In this document: positions 12,990 through 24,948 of the stretch, piece after piece
Layout: each line of letters opens with the position of its first letter
Position numbering within the stretch: position 1 is the first letter of the stretch
From: Trichopria drosophilae
Lineage: Eukaryota; Arthropoda; Insecta; Hymenoptera; Diapriidae
Length of the DNA: 64,000 nucleotides
Assembly: GCA_030407085.1 (NCBI GenBank)
Contig: CM059586.1
Location: 33,219,501-33,283,500, forward strand
Direction of reading: 5' to 3'
The notes under the pieces: generated by a model
What the model saw: the letters and a program-made list of their open reading frames with translations, nothing else
Told to the model about the DNA's origin: nothing
Database searches by the model: none
Translations under genes and position numbers: made by a program

Positions 12990-13870
12990 CTAGTGTTGGC
13001 GTGGTGCCTCGGCACTTGTATTTTAATAGACTATTCGATGCATATTACATGTTTGCTGTGTTTTACTAATTACTGTCTGTATCATTATGATCTTATATAT
13101 ACAATATATATACATATAATTCGTCAAAGATATCTTGAAAGTGTCGAAAAGATCTCTGACGGATATCTTTTCGATATCTATAAGACATCTTTTAGATATA
13201 TCGAAATAGTTATTTTCGTATGAAGGGCGTAAAAGAACTTTGCGCCCGTAGGTGGTCACCGCGTCCGAGGGGCTGGCAAAGACTACCCATGGGGGGTAGG
13301 GGGTCGAAACGCCGAAATTTGATAAAAACAATAGGGTAATTTTTTTGCCGAGGTGACCAAATTCAATACTTTTTCAGACAATAGTCATAAACATTTTAAA
13401 CCAGTTTTTATGGCATTATCGTTGACTTTAGGAAGAAAATGCATACAACCTTTTTTGCAGAGAATTTCATCCTCTATCTTTTTTATTTGAAACACTTTTT
13501 AATAAAATTTTTATTTTTCAAAATAAATGCAAAAAACTACGAAGAAACTTAATTGGGGCTAATTTTTTTCGGTAATGGAAGGATGGATCTGCGCCAAAAT
13601 CTAATCAGATCTAAGTTATGCCAAGACGCGTATTTAAAAAAAAAAATTATGTCAATACGCTTATCCGTTCGCGAGTTATCGCGAGACAAAAAAACGGGAC
13701 GTACAGACGTACGTACGTACAAGATCACGGACACAAATTTTTTTATTGTGGATTTGGGTTCCTTAGGGTCTGAAACGTCGACATTTGATGAAAAACTATA
13801 GGGTAATTTTTATGCCCGAAGTGACCAAATTCAATACTTCGTCCAGACTTAGTCTGGGTCGAAGTAAAAA
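12990..13870. repeat. Dispersed repeat family, copy B (about 0.9 kb)
   Basis: Second copy of the family at 3951-4955, with the same blocks in the same order (aactagtgttNgcgtNgtg start, actattcgatgcatattaca, gacgtacgtacgtacaagat, gtcgacatttgatgaaa). Copy B additionally has two direct copies of a gtgaccaaattcaatactt block (about 13,350 and 13,828). It also has a GC-rich island (13,229-13,310) and a cluster of gatatc-containing words at 13,127-13,205. No protein domain is seen. Confidence 0.5.
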
Positions 13871-16594
13871 ATCCACCGATTAAGCACAAACCATACTAAT
13901 ATACTAACAAAAATCTCAGGAGGCGTGAAATAAGCATTTTACGGCCGCAAATGAGGTCGTAAAATAAGCATTTAAAAAATACAATTTTAAACCATTATTA
14001 ACTAGTTTTATAACACTTACCGATACAAAATCATAGAAAGGATTAATATCTGTTACATTGGTTTATCAAGGGTTTATATTATTAAATGTAATCATCAATC
14101 AATTAGTTTGTTACTACATATTCTGTTCTCAGTCGAAAATAATATACTTTTCAGTTGTATTGTATGATGTCATTGAAGTATGAATATTTCATATGAGATT
14201 ATTGCATTTAGTAAAAAATAAAAGAATACAATATAACAGATCTAAACACGACCGTGACAGCTAATCTAAATTAAAAAAAAAACATAAATACCTCCGTCAA
14301 TGAATAATTCAAAGAGATAAAAGAACGAAGTATTAAATGACTACCTACACTCGCAGACGTCTTTGTAATAGTTTTTTTAACTAACCTTTTTTCTATAAAC
14401 ATTAATTTGTAAAGAGCAATAAAGTTGTAATTGCAAACATGATTAGAATAATTTGAATATTACCGCCTTCGACTAATATCAGATTTATTTTAGTCAAGTA
14501 AACTTTTATGTTATGAGAATTCATTTACAGCATTTTCTTGAGTGTAAACTAATTAGGCGTCGTTGAAATATAAATGACAATTTAAAATTAAGGTGTTCAT
14601 TTAGAGCAAGTTTTACGACCAGCTTGTCAATAAAGATTGAATTTCTCGAGGATCTAATCGTTTCCAGTAGTCGTGTAGGCAACATGTCGTTAAACGGTTA
14701 CTATGTAGTCACAAATGTTAGTTATGAGTTTCAATTGCAATTTGCAGAACCAATTATGTCATAGGGAGTTTTTGGAAATATAACACTGCAGATAAACAAG
14801 TTATTAGATTCTGTCGATACTTAAGTACAAATTGCTGAGGGAATTGAGCAACCATTAGAATATGTTTAATTTTAACATCAATATTCTCGTTAGAAAAATC
14901 TGAATGCATCTTTTTTCAATTCTTGATTACAGCAAATCCTTTGTACAATTTTAAGAACTTAAAAAAATTTATATAATCTTCCTTCTTTTTTTCAATATTA
15001 CTTGTTAATAATACTGTAATAAAATTTATATACTAAATTATTTTGCCAGGTTTTACTAATACTTTTCGTTCGTGTACGATTTTTCTTCGTGAACGATTTT
15101 GAATTTAATTTTATTAGCCAGCATATGAAAAAAATTGTTCATGAACTGAGATAAAGTTTCTTGTCAATTTTCCCTTCCAGTTGACGATTTCGAAAGGTCA
15201 TTCATTATTTTAAAATTTTACTATTGATTTCGGTAATGCTTTCCATTCATATTCTGAAAATTTGAGCACAGGGAGTTAACATTAAAAAAGTAATAGTAAT
15301 CTTTACCACAAATGATAAATTTTTATATAATGAAAACCTCTACACGCAAAGTAACATCTCAGATAACAAAATAATGTTTTTCCTTGTAAAAGCTTACTTT
15401 CTAGGAGACAATATATGATACGTATATCCAGATGGCATTCGATCAATTCTCGATTATTCTTCTCAACATTAACAACCGTATTAATGCGGAGGGCTGCATT
15501 CATCAACCCCCTGTTGCTAAAAAATGTATTTTATATATTACAAAACCATTCAGTTTTTTGTCCTTCATAATTTCTTGATAAAAAATACCATAGTAAATAC
15601 CTACATGTACAAATGAATAATCGAACTGTAATTCATTAAAATGATACGATAATCTGTGTCGGACCATCAAGTATTTGAATGGCGAATAGGGGAAAGATGA
15701 AGCATCATCAGAGGAGAATATTGATTTTCGGTATGAGCATAATTACATGGACCCATGTAACAACTTATAGTCTGTAGGTATAATTATATTTCTGGCTCCA
15801 TTCTAACGAACCTTATTAGCAAGGTGTGAATTGCCAAAATTCTTAATTACGTAATAACAGCCGGATCCCACGTCTAAATCTGGTATAGTTAAAATCTAAA
15901 TTTGTCATGTCTCAGCCTTTTCATTAAATGTAAAAACACTATAATATATTATTAGTATAAGGAAAATTATTTATATTTGAAAAAGAAGTATAATTAGTCC
16001 ATTGTACATCTTATCTTCCAAATTACAGCAGCTGCAGCTTAAGAAATAACATATATATATATAAGAAGTGATAGCAAATAACTACGTATTTGCAAATTAT
16101 TCATTGCCATGGCTAACTTTTTAGGTGTGCCAATAAACTAGCTTCAGGTAACTGGTGGCTACATCATTTCTTGCTGACATTCGTATAAGTTAGTCTTGTA
16201 TTTAGTCAACGCATTAACGCCTAAATGACACTTTTTGTGCTTCAATTTCATTAGGTATTTCGTATCAAAATCGAGGTTGCACAAAATTGAAAGGTACATC
16301 CTATTAATTTCAAGATCGAACTTCAAGATTCCGAGGTCAAAATTGAATTTCAGTCATCAGGAATTCCAATATGACACCAATCTTGAAAAAGTTGCTAAAA
16401 TATTAGGAAATATATCTGTTTCTCATTTTTTTCGAGCTATTAGAATATTGAGATTCCATTAAAATGTATGTATAAAGGTGGTAAAAATGTTTGAATTTTA
16501 AGTAAAAATTTTAGTTTTATACCTCACATGATTGTAGTGACCTCTAAATTTCTTTGAAAATTGTCGGACCTTTGTCAAAAACTACGAGCTTTTT
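13871..16594. other. Intergenic, nothing recognised
   Basis: AT-rich, with chance ORFs under 76 codons that show no motif. No repeat or RNA gene is supported. Confidence 0.35.
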
Positions 16595-16731
16595 AAAAAA
16601 ATGCTAAGAATGAAAAGTTCTTAGAATTCATTGAGAGATGTAGTGGAATATGTTAAAAGTATGAATAAAAAAAATCTGAAAATTTTCAACTATATTTCTC
16701 AATGAATTCTAGAACTTTTCATTTTTAGCAT
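16595..16731. repeat. Short hairpin MITE (137 bp)
   Basis: The left arm (aatgctaagaatgaaaagtt then agaattcattgaga) is repeated reverse-complemented on the right (tctcaatgaattctagaact then tttcatttttagcatt). The centre of about 45 bp is unpaired. It is non-coding. Confidence 0.6.
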
Positions 16732-17784
16732 TTTCATTTTTCATTCATGTATACTAATAATGTTAATATTAAATAATTTAAATATTGTAATATTAAAATC
16801 TATGGTCAAACCCCTTTATGGGACACATTATTATGCTAAACAAATTTTATAAATTATAGGTGTGAACAATTTCGAGGTCGATTTTTAAAATCCAATATGG
16901 CAAATCCATAATGTTAAATAACAAATTCAAGACTCGGTAATAACTGAAATTGACATTGTAAATAAAAGTAGTAAACAAGCGAATCTCTGGGCAAATTTAC
17001 TACAAGTTACAACAATTTACGAAATTATTAATAAAAAGTAATCAAATTCTGCATTTTTAATAAAATGGATTTCGATTTATGAGTTATTTATGATTGCAGT
17101 AATTGGGATAAATTGAAATAGAGCCTACATTGGATTACCCCTCTCAGAATGATCCAAAATGAATAACATGATCTCGGTGAAGAACTAGTTACATATATTA
17201 CATGTTTTAAATATTCAGCAGATACTAAACTTCGTGAAACTTTTCAAATTACACTTTTTAACACGTGTTTTGGAATTTCAATGCGTTCACGTCTCATGCA
17301 ATTAATTTTGTAACTCAAGAAATAGAAAAGTTTAGGATTTCAAATTGTATTGCTTTTGATTCACCCTTTTTATTTAAAATTTGATAGTTCGTATTTCTTT
17401 AACGTATTCGAAAACACCACTAAATAGTCAACTTCTGAAAAACGAAAGTTCTTTGATATGGGATCATTTGGGAAAATCACTTTACATATTTAATCAAAGA
17501 ATTTACTAGTTACATCCAATTAGAAGTGCCAAAAGATTATACCACGACTTTTTGTTTTTGAATTTCATATAATAACATTTTAGGATGTCAGATTTGTCAA
17601 CGCATCCCATGTGCTTATTGAAAGTTTCGCTATTTGTGAGTCGTTCAAGACCTCGAAGAACCCACTTTCATTATATTCAAGCAACTTTTTACATTTCGGA
17701 TTGCCATCATTAATCCTCCATATTGTATTTTGAAAATATGAGGTTATATTAATAACACAGGTCAACAAAATGAAGCTAATCTCC

Positions 17785-18629
17785 ATACCCCGAGACCAGA
17801 CTATACTTTTCCGAAGGATGTCAAGGAGCTGAATCTAAATCTGGCCGCAGAATTGTTCCATCGCATCAGGATTTTGAGATATCTTAACCTAAAAGTACAA
17901 AAAAACATTGTTTTTGCTCATGTTCAGTAAGTTTTTCTGGCGAAACAAAATGCTTCTTCAAACTTTGACAGGAACCATATTAAAGCGTTACTCATCAACT
18001 TTAAAAACTTTTTTTAGTCATTTCGTACAAGTTTTTGTCAATTTTTGCAGTTTTAGGTTAGGATATCTCAAATTTTGTACGCCATAGAGCAATTATACAA
18101 CCAGATTTTGATTCAACGCATCGAAAACCATAAAAAAATATACTCAGGTTTCTGATGAATGCGTTTTAATTTACTTTGTGTCAAATTGAAAGAATTTATT
18201 TCGCCACAAAAACTTACTGAAAATAGGCAAAAACTGTATTTTTTGCACTTTTACGTTAAGATATTTCAAAATCTTGATGTAATGCAACAATTTTTAGCAA
18301 GAAAGTCGGTCTCAGTTTGTTAGTTATTTTCATGTAATTACACATTTACTTAAATGTATGAAAATCATAATTGTTCCCTGACACAAACTTCGATAACTGG
18401 ATAAAAAAAAATCATATCGGAATTACAAAAAAAGCATTTTAAAGCTGACAAATAGCATCTTAATATTTTTCGTGCCAAATTGGAAATAATAATTTTGTAC
18501 AGAGTTTTTTTGTACTTCTAGGTTAGGATATCTCAAAATCTTGACGTGATAGAACAATTCTGCGACCAAATTTGGATTCAGCCTAACGAAACTCTTTGGA
18601 AAAGTAGTATAGTCTGGTTTCTGGGTATA
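17785..18629. repeat. Foldback element 1 (845 bp)
   Basis: The ends pair over about 130 bp (ATACCC..GAGACCAGACTATAC on the left, GTATAGTCTGG..GGGTAT on the right). The same module (gatatctcaaaatcttga, then a caattctgcNNccaNatttg block) also occurs inside, at about 18,050-18,120 and 18,245-18,300. Four diverged module copies in both orientations make up the element. There is no ORF with a known domain. A shadow ORF in the right arm has no motif. Confidence 0.65.
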
Positions 18630-19543
18630 GCAATTTGGAGTTTTTCCATTTTTTTTTCAAGATATGACCAAGCGACAAATTTTTGCTTCAAATTTGAGTG
18701 CAGCAACCCAATTTCCGTCGGAAATTTATGTTTCTACGGATTAAACAAATAATTTTTTGTAATATTCCAACTTATTTCAGATTCCAAAAAATTCTGAATA
18801 AAAATGTATATGGTCTAAAACTCTATGAAGAAGGCGAGTGTTTTCACATAAATTAGTTGTAACAAACAAATAAATTAGTTACTCCAATTTTTTACCGCAG
18901 ATTCTGCTAACTCTAATACTAGTGTAACCAATTTTAGTAGACTTCTGTAACAATCCAGAAACTACAGATATGGTTGTATAAAATTAAGAAACATATATTG
19001 GAAGTATAAAAAAATAGAAACAAAAAAAAGGGGTGGATGAATGTGGCACCGTCCCACAAACTGTGAATATCTAAATATATTCTAAAAAAATTCATAATTT
19101 AACTTATTTTGGTCAGTACTGTAGCATAACATTTTTTGTTTTATTAACAACTTGTTGAAGATCTAATTTTTAGTTTACCCATGCCAATAGTAAATTTAAT
19201 CTCTTTAAGTATATGGAATAGGAATACCATTAAAAATGTCAATGTCAAATTTGATCGTTTGTAGAAATCTTATATCAAATGTAACCGTTTTCGGAGAATC
19301 ATTCATATATCAAAGACTTTCATTACTTCGTCCCTCTAGTGCAGATGGGTTTAAGTAATTTATTTAATGAATTTAATCACTCTATACGTCATTAATAACT
19401 TCTACACATCAATTCGTTACTTTTTACTCCTTATTTCAGAATGATAGATTCTGACTAAATTAAAAATTAGCTTGAGTTACATATCTACCTATCAGTGATC
19501 ATGGTGTAATAAGTACCATGTCAATGATATACATTTTAGTATA
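18630..19543. other. Intergenic, nothing recognised
   Basis: AT-rich and non-coding in appearance. Confidence 0.3.
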
Positions 19544-19690
19544 TCTCTAAATTTCTTAGAGTGAGAATTTACTATTCATGGAGTGAAAATTGATCCACTC
19601 TAAGTAAAGTGTGATAGCTCACTTTTTCACTATAGAATGGTTCAATGTTCACTTTGTAAAGAATGAATTCTCACCAAGAAATTTAGAGAG
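19544..19690. repeat. MITE with tctctaaatttctt ends (147 bp)
   Basis: The left end tctctaaatttcttagagtg pairs with the right end ...accaagaaatttagaga. Inner blocks also pair (gtgaNaattNa, and the actaNNNaatggttcaNtNttcact centre). It is non-coding. The target-site duplication is unclear. Confidence 0.6.
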
Positions 19691-20455
19691 ATGTTAATAG
19701 TGAATTTAAAGAAATTTGTTATTATAACTTTACAATTCTCAGATAATATAACAGACATTATAATTTCTGGTAAAATAATTATACATTTTATGTTCGTATT
19801 TTTAATATTCGTGGTAAAAATGTTTAAAACTAAAGTATTTTTCGTAAAAATTATTTAAAACTTTTGTACCATGAAAACAGGTTCTCGAATAAAGGATAAA
19901 ATTACTTAGGACAATTTGTTCTGTTTTATAAATGTGAAAAGACGTGCATGTTTTCAGTTAAATGTTTGTATTTGATGCTTTTCTTTTCGCATGAAAATAT
20001 GAATTTTGCAAAATTCTTGAGTTATCTTTTTGCTTTATGTATTAAAGACATGTGAAAAATGCTACATGCTTTTCAACAGAGAGCAAAATTCAGTATCATG
20101 ACAGATGCTGGAATGTGGATTTAAGTAATTATTAGCGATTAGTTATATTTCTATATATTCATGGCGAAAAATGGATTGTACAAACAAGTTTCTTATTATT
20201 ATGACTAATATTAATATGTAGTGAACACAGATAGTATATGGTATATTACAAGTAAAAATATTTGTACCCTTCAGAATATGAATATGTATTAGAAAGTTTA
20301 CTTGATTGCGATGTAATTAATTCCTTAAGACGCCGCTAGGGTTGATCTCGGATATCCCAGCTCTCTATTGATCTCGTTATAGAAACGAATTACCATTTGG
20401 TACATATGAAGATTCTATGGATGATTAATACAAAATTTTCGAACATTTGTTAATT

Positions 20456-21520
20456 ACACCGGACTAAAAAAAAACTTATGTCATGTGCAAGAGACACAAA
20501 TAGGTGTTTCTTATAGATTTTGGGCTGCTGAATCCGAATTCGGGTACAGAATTAGTCCTATGCGTCTGAGTTTTTTTATATTTGAGGTTCAAAGTGTGAA
20601 AAATTGTTTTTTTTTCAGGAAAATCTACACATTTACTGCAAGAAAAAATTTTAAGCAGTAAAATGGAACAAGACTAGGTTTTTCTTATAGATTTTGGGCC
20701 GCTGAAACCGAATTCGGGCACAGAATTGGTCCTATACGTCTGGGTTTTTTTATATTTGAGGTTTAAAGTGCGCAAAATTGTTTTTTCCAAAAAAATTTAC
20801 ACATTAATTGTAAAAAAGAAAATTTCAGTCATAAATGAAACAAGAGTAGGTGATTCTTATAGATTTTCGGCCACTGAATATGAATTCAGACACATCATTC
20901 GCCCATCGCGTCTGAGATTTTGAATATTTGAGGTTTATAGCGAGAAAAACTTTTTCATGAGTTTACGAATCTGACATCCGACTTTAAAAAATTCAAAATG
21001 ATGGATCCAAGATAGGGGATTGAAATGTAACAATGTACTTGTTCGAGATGAAACTAATATTCGGTGTTTTCGTGGACACGTATTGGACCAATTCTATACC
21101 CAAATTCGGTTTCAGCGGACCAAAATCTATAAGAACAACCTAGTATTGTTCCATTTTACAGCTTCAATTTTTTTCTCGCAGTAAATGTGTAAATTTTTCG
21201 CACTTTAAACCTCAAATATAAAAAAACTCAGACATATAGGACCATATCTGTGCCCGAAATCAGACTGAGCGGCTCAAAATCTATAAAAAAACCCTATAGT
21301 CTTGCTCCATTTTACAACTTCAAATTTTTTTCTTGCAGTAAATGTGTAAATTTTCCTGAAAAAGGCAATTTTTCGCACTTTAAACCTCTAATATAAAAAA
21401 CTTAGATGTATAGGACCAATTCTGTGCCAGAATTCAGATTCCGCGGTCCAAAATCTATGAGAAGAACCTAGTTGCGTTTCTTGTACCTATATGACATAAG
21501 TTTTTTTTGTGTTCTGGTGT
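20456..21520. repeat. Foldback element 2 built of about 190-bp modules (1,065 bp)
   Basis: The ends pair: acaccggactaaaaaaaaac and cttatgtcat on the left, atgacataag and gttctggtgt on the right. Inside, one module of about 190 bp occurs three times in direct orientation (starting near 20,505, 20,675 and 20,850). It recurs at least twice in inverted orientation (near 21,110-21,290 and 21,290-21,470). Each copy has the words cttatagattttgggc, gctgaaNccgaattcgggca and atatttgaggttNaaagtg. The centre (20,950-21,090) carries a block shared with the element in intron 1 at 30,896-31,517. Confidence 0.7.
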
Positions 21521-23639
21521 TATAACCTGATATGTTTTGTCTAGTAGGTATCAATACAATCTACTTTTCTTGGTGACGTATTTAGATTCAAAAATCTCAG
21601 GAAATTCTAACCTACAAATTGAAAAAGCGGTTCAAGAAGAAATTTATAAAGTAGATGAGGTTAACAACAAATTGAAGTTGGAAAATGCGAAAAGAATAAA
21701 AATTGTATATTAACAAAATTATTGCAGTAATACTTTATATTCCTATAATATAACATTAAAAATATTTCTTTTCATCCTTACTCAATTTATAAGGAGAAGC
21801 ACGTGCAAAAACTTGCGGAAGCTTAGAGATAAAAATCAAACGCATTATACATTACAGTCATAAGACAGTTCGAAATCAGTACGATTATGAAAGTCTTTAA
21901 TATTCTTACAGCGATTGCTCCGATTTCTAGATTGTGATAAATTTTGTTATCGTTTCATTTATTAATCCTATCATTTGACACCCGATTTTGCTATAGAAAT
22001 TTTCAAATTGTGGTAGTGTCGCACAATTCCCAAAAAATTGTTCATAAAAAAAATTGTCAAAATATGAAATTCAGTAGAAGTATAGTAAATTGCCCAATCA
22101 AGTATTAATTCAAATTGAGTGTTTAGGATATACATTAAATAAAAATATTTGTTTAATAAATCCTATTATATTCGAAACGAATTGAGTTAAGTAATTGGAA
22201 TCTTCATTTTAGCCGACAACGATTTGTTTACCTTTCGTGAGGGGTCGTCCCCCTCACTTCGCTCGTTTCGGGCCATTGAGGAATCAAGAAATGTAGGACG
22301 TAAACAAATGAGATTACTCTCAAGATCTTTTCAATGATATTGTAACGAATGGAAGTAGATAAATAAAAATCGATTATGAAATACTTATATAAATATTTTT
22401 ATTCACAATATAAATTTTTAGTCATTTTTTTAAACACAATTTATACATTAAGAAATATTTTTTTTTGTATGCACATAAATATTTAAAGCTTAATAGTAGA
22501 AGAGTAGTTCTCTCAAAATCATAATTTACTAAGAGGAAGTATCGCATACGGAATTTAAAGATATTTTATAATAACTATTCGTTTTCCCGTTTTTCTAGAA
22601 AATCAAATCATTAATATAAAGTAGACGATTATGTTAACGAGCGATACGAGGTCGAGGCATGTAAAGTGGTTCGACGAAATATCTCAGATTTGTGTACAGG
22701 CACCTATATCTGAATGATGAAATGTACTGCATTAGATAAAAACGTATACCTTCCCTAGTTTCCACTGATTTTTATTTCAATAATAGGTAGATTTGATCAT
22801 ACTTTATAGTTTTAGAACAAAATTAAAATCTCATATCACAACTAGATAACGAGAATCATTTTAAAAAATGAGCACATTTCAATTTTTATTATTTTATACT
22901 TCTAATACAAGTAATTTTTTCCCGTTTTTCTTTTCATAAGTAAAAACATTTAATAACAATAATAAATTGTCTTTATTGGCCAATAAAATAAAAAATAGAG
23001 AGCAAATAACCAATGCCAAAAGGCGAGCCACAATTTAAAAATGTTGTTTTACAGACTGACCTTAAGTTATTTGATTAAATTTTTTGGCAATCGAAATAAA
23101 TAAAAGAGCGAAAGAACAATAAATAATTTCTTATTGTAACGTCTCGGTCTTCAGAACATATAATTCTAAAACTACAAGAAAACCAACATGTTACAGAAAG
23201 ATTTATTATAAAATCAATTTTATGAAAAGAAAAGTAAAAATTAATAAATATATATTCTCACACACAAACAAACAAAACGAGAGTTTACATTCCCTTTTAA
23301 TAGCAAGTAAATTAACACATAAACGTTTTTTTTCCTATTTGTTAAAGTAAACAAAATCTTTTTAGTAATTAACAAAAATTAAATATTCATGATCTATAAT
23401 ACAAATAAAAATAATTTCTAATTTTAAATACAACATTTAATGAACGTAAATTTTGTTAATTGAATTAATGAAAAATGTAATCTGGTAATTGTGTTTTTTT
23501 TTTAAATCTTTAAATGTTAACTGTTGATTATTGTTTGATTTTATAACAGTAGATTACAATACAAGTACACGAATTAACAACAAATTACACCTTCACACGT
23601 CTATATAATATTATATTTTTTGAAATCTTGAAAAGAATG
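21521..23639. other. Intergenic, mostly unrecognised
   Basis: AT-rich. At about 22,207-22,312 a GC-rich hairpin-like segment is flanked by paired words (gatttgtttac and gtaaacaaatgagatt). At about 22,960-23,040 a ttattggccaataaaa block resembles the 3' end of a non-LTR element on the - strand. Neither is firmly assigned. Confidence 0.3.
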
Positions 23640-23825
23640 TTTTATGAACAGTTAATTCTTTGTATTTAGTCATATTTTGTATATTTTTCTTATGTTCTCT
23701 AATTCTGTTTTTTAAAAGTCTTTCCGTTTCATGTACATAAATATTACATTTATTGCATTTAATTTCATAAAAAACTCCATTTCGATCCATTTTATCAATG
23801 TTTTCCTTAAACGGTTTAATTTCAG
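23640..23825 (-). mobile_element. Penelope-like element remnant, GIY-YIG region
   Basis: The reverse strand translates without a stop into a cysteine-containing peptide. It starts near 23,825 with G-V-F-Y-E-I-K-C-N-K-C, then Y-V-H-E-T-E-R-L-L-K-N-R, then R-E-H-K. This is the pattern of the GIY-YIG endonuclease region at the C-terminus of Penelope-like retroelements (Y-x-I-x-C-x-x-C, Y-I/V-G-x-T-x-R, R-x-x-E-H). The glycine of the Y-I-G-x-T motif is replaced by H here, so it is probably inactive. The upstream reverse transcriptase could not be followed. It is a short relic. Confidence 0.55.
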
Positions 23826-23967
23826 AAATATTTTCGTTAAAAGAATGATAAACAATGTTATTTTTTGATCTTTTAAGATTTACAAAATTTGTTCAAAAAA
23901 CTCCTTGAGCGTATAGAAAATACTAACAGTTTATAAATAATTCTTCTTTTCCTTGTTATTACATTAT

Positions 23968-24948
23968 CCCATGAAATCCGGGAGATTAATTGTGAATCTT
24001 TTGATGAATATTTTTATTTTCGATCATTATTCTCAACAGGAAAAATAATTAATATTGTGTTCAAAGTAACCTAGTCTGCCATTATCGAGTATGCTCTTTT
24101 GATTGGCATCGTCAAAATATCATTTAAGCGGCATTGAAAACCAAATTGGCGGCTTTTAAAAATTAAAAAAACGTCGAAAATATGAAATAACTTTTTTTAA
24201 AGAATTTTTTGTATACTAAAAGAGTAATGGAAATGATTCCGGATTTCAACCAAAATTGCACAAAATAGTCCAAGATTATAAGAAATATTTTCATCCGCAT
24301 AAAATCATCGTAAAATCTCCAAACTGTCATTATAGTCGTACAGATATAACACAGATACTGAAAAAATCACGAAAAGTATTTTTCCATGAAGCGAATTTTT
24401 ACGAAATATATTTAACGCATATATTTTGGCAGTCGTTGATCAATTCTTCGATATTTAATTTTTAAAATTGTAAATTACCAATCCAAGATGTCCGACAAAA
24501 TTTCCAAAATAGCTCTGGTTTCGGTGAAACTTCTATTCAGCGGTATTTTGGGATTTGCTATTTTGAATTACGAAAAATAAATGTAATAATTATCAATGAT
24601 TTACAAAACATACGTGTACCATTTTTTACAAAAATTCAATTGGTTTTGTCACTTTTATCAGTACATACATATACATATCATATGTGACTATAATGACATT
24701 TTGGTGTAGTTAGGATGATTTTAAGAGGATGAAAAAAATTCTTTAACAAAAAATTACAATTTTCAGTGTTCTTTTTTTTAAAATCAGCCATTTTGGTTTC
24801 AGAAGCTAAATAAATGCAATGTTCTTTACGCCAATCGACAGAGCACATTCGAAAATTGCAGGAAAGTTCACTTTTAACTCCACATTGCTTTTTTTCCTCT
24901 TGAAACTGATGATCAAAAATCAATAAAAAATCTCACGGACTTAATGGG
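23968..24948. repeat. Foldback element 3 flanked by TTAT (981 bp)
   Basis: The ends read cccatgaaatccgggagatt and, reverse-complemented, cccattaagtccgtgagatt. The arms continue to pair for more than 300 bp, for example atgctcttttgattggc against the complement of gccaatcgacagagcacat, and ctgtcattatagtcgta against its partner near 24,690. TTAT stands directly at both edges (23,964-23,967 and 24,949-24,952). That fits a piggyBac-type 4-bp duplication of a TTAA-like site. No transposase was found. Confidence 0.6.

Noticed and set aside
13553..13801. Open frames on both strands around 13.55-13.80 kb
   Set aside because: They overlap each other on opposite strands and coincide with repeat copy B, including its gtacgtac microsatellite-like block. 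They are not genes.
22210..22310. GC-rich segment resembling foreign or bacterial DNA
   Set aside because: Too short, with no ORF, and flanked by paired words like the other inverted repeats in the window.
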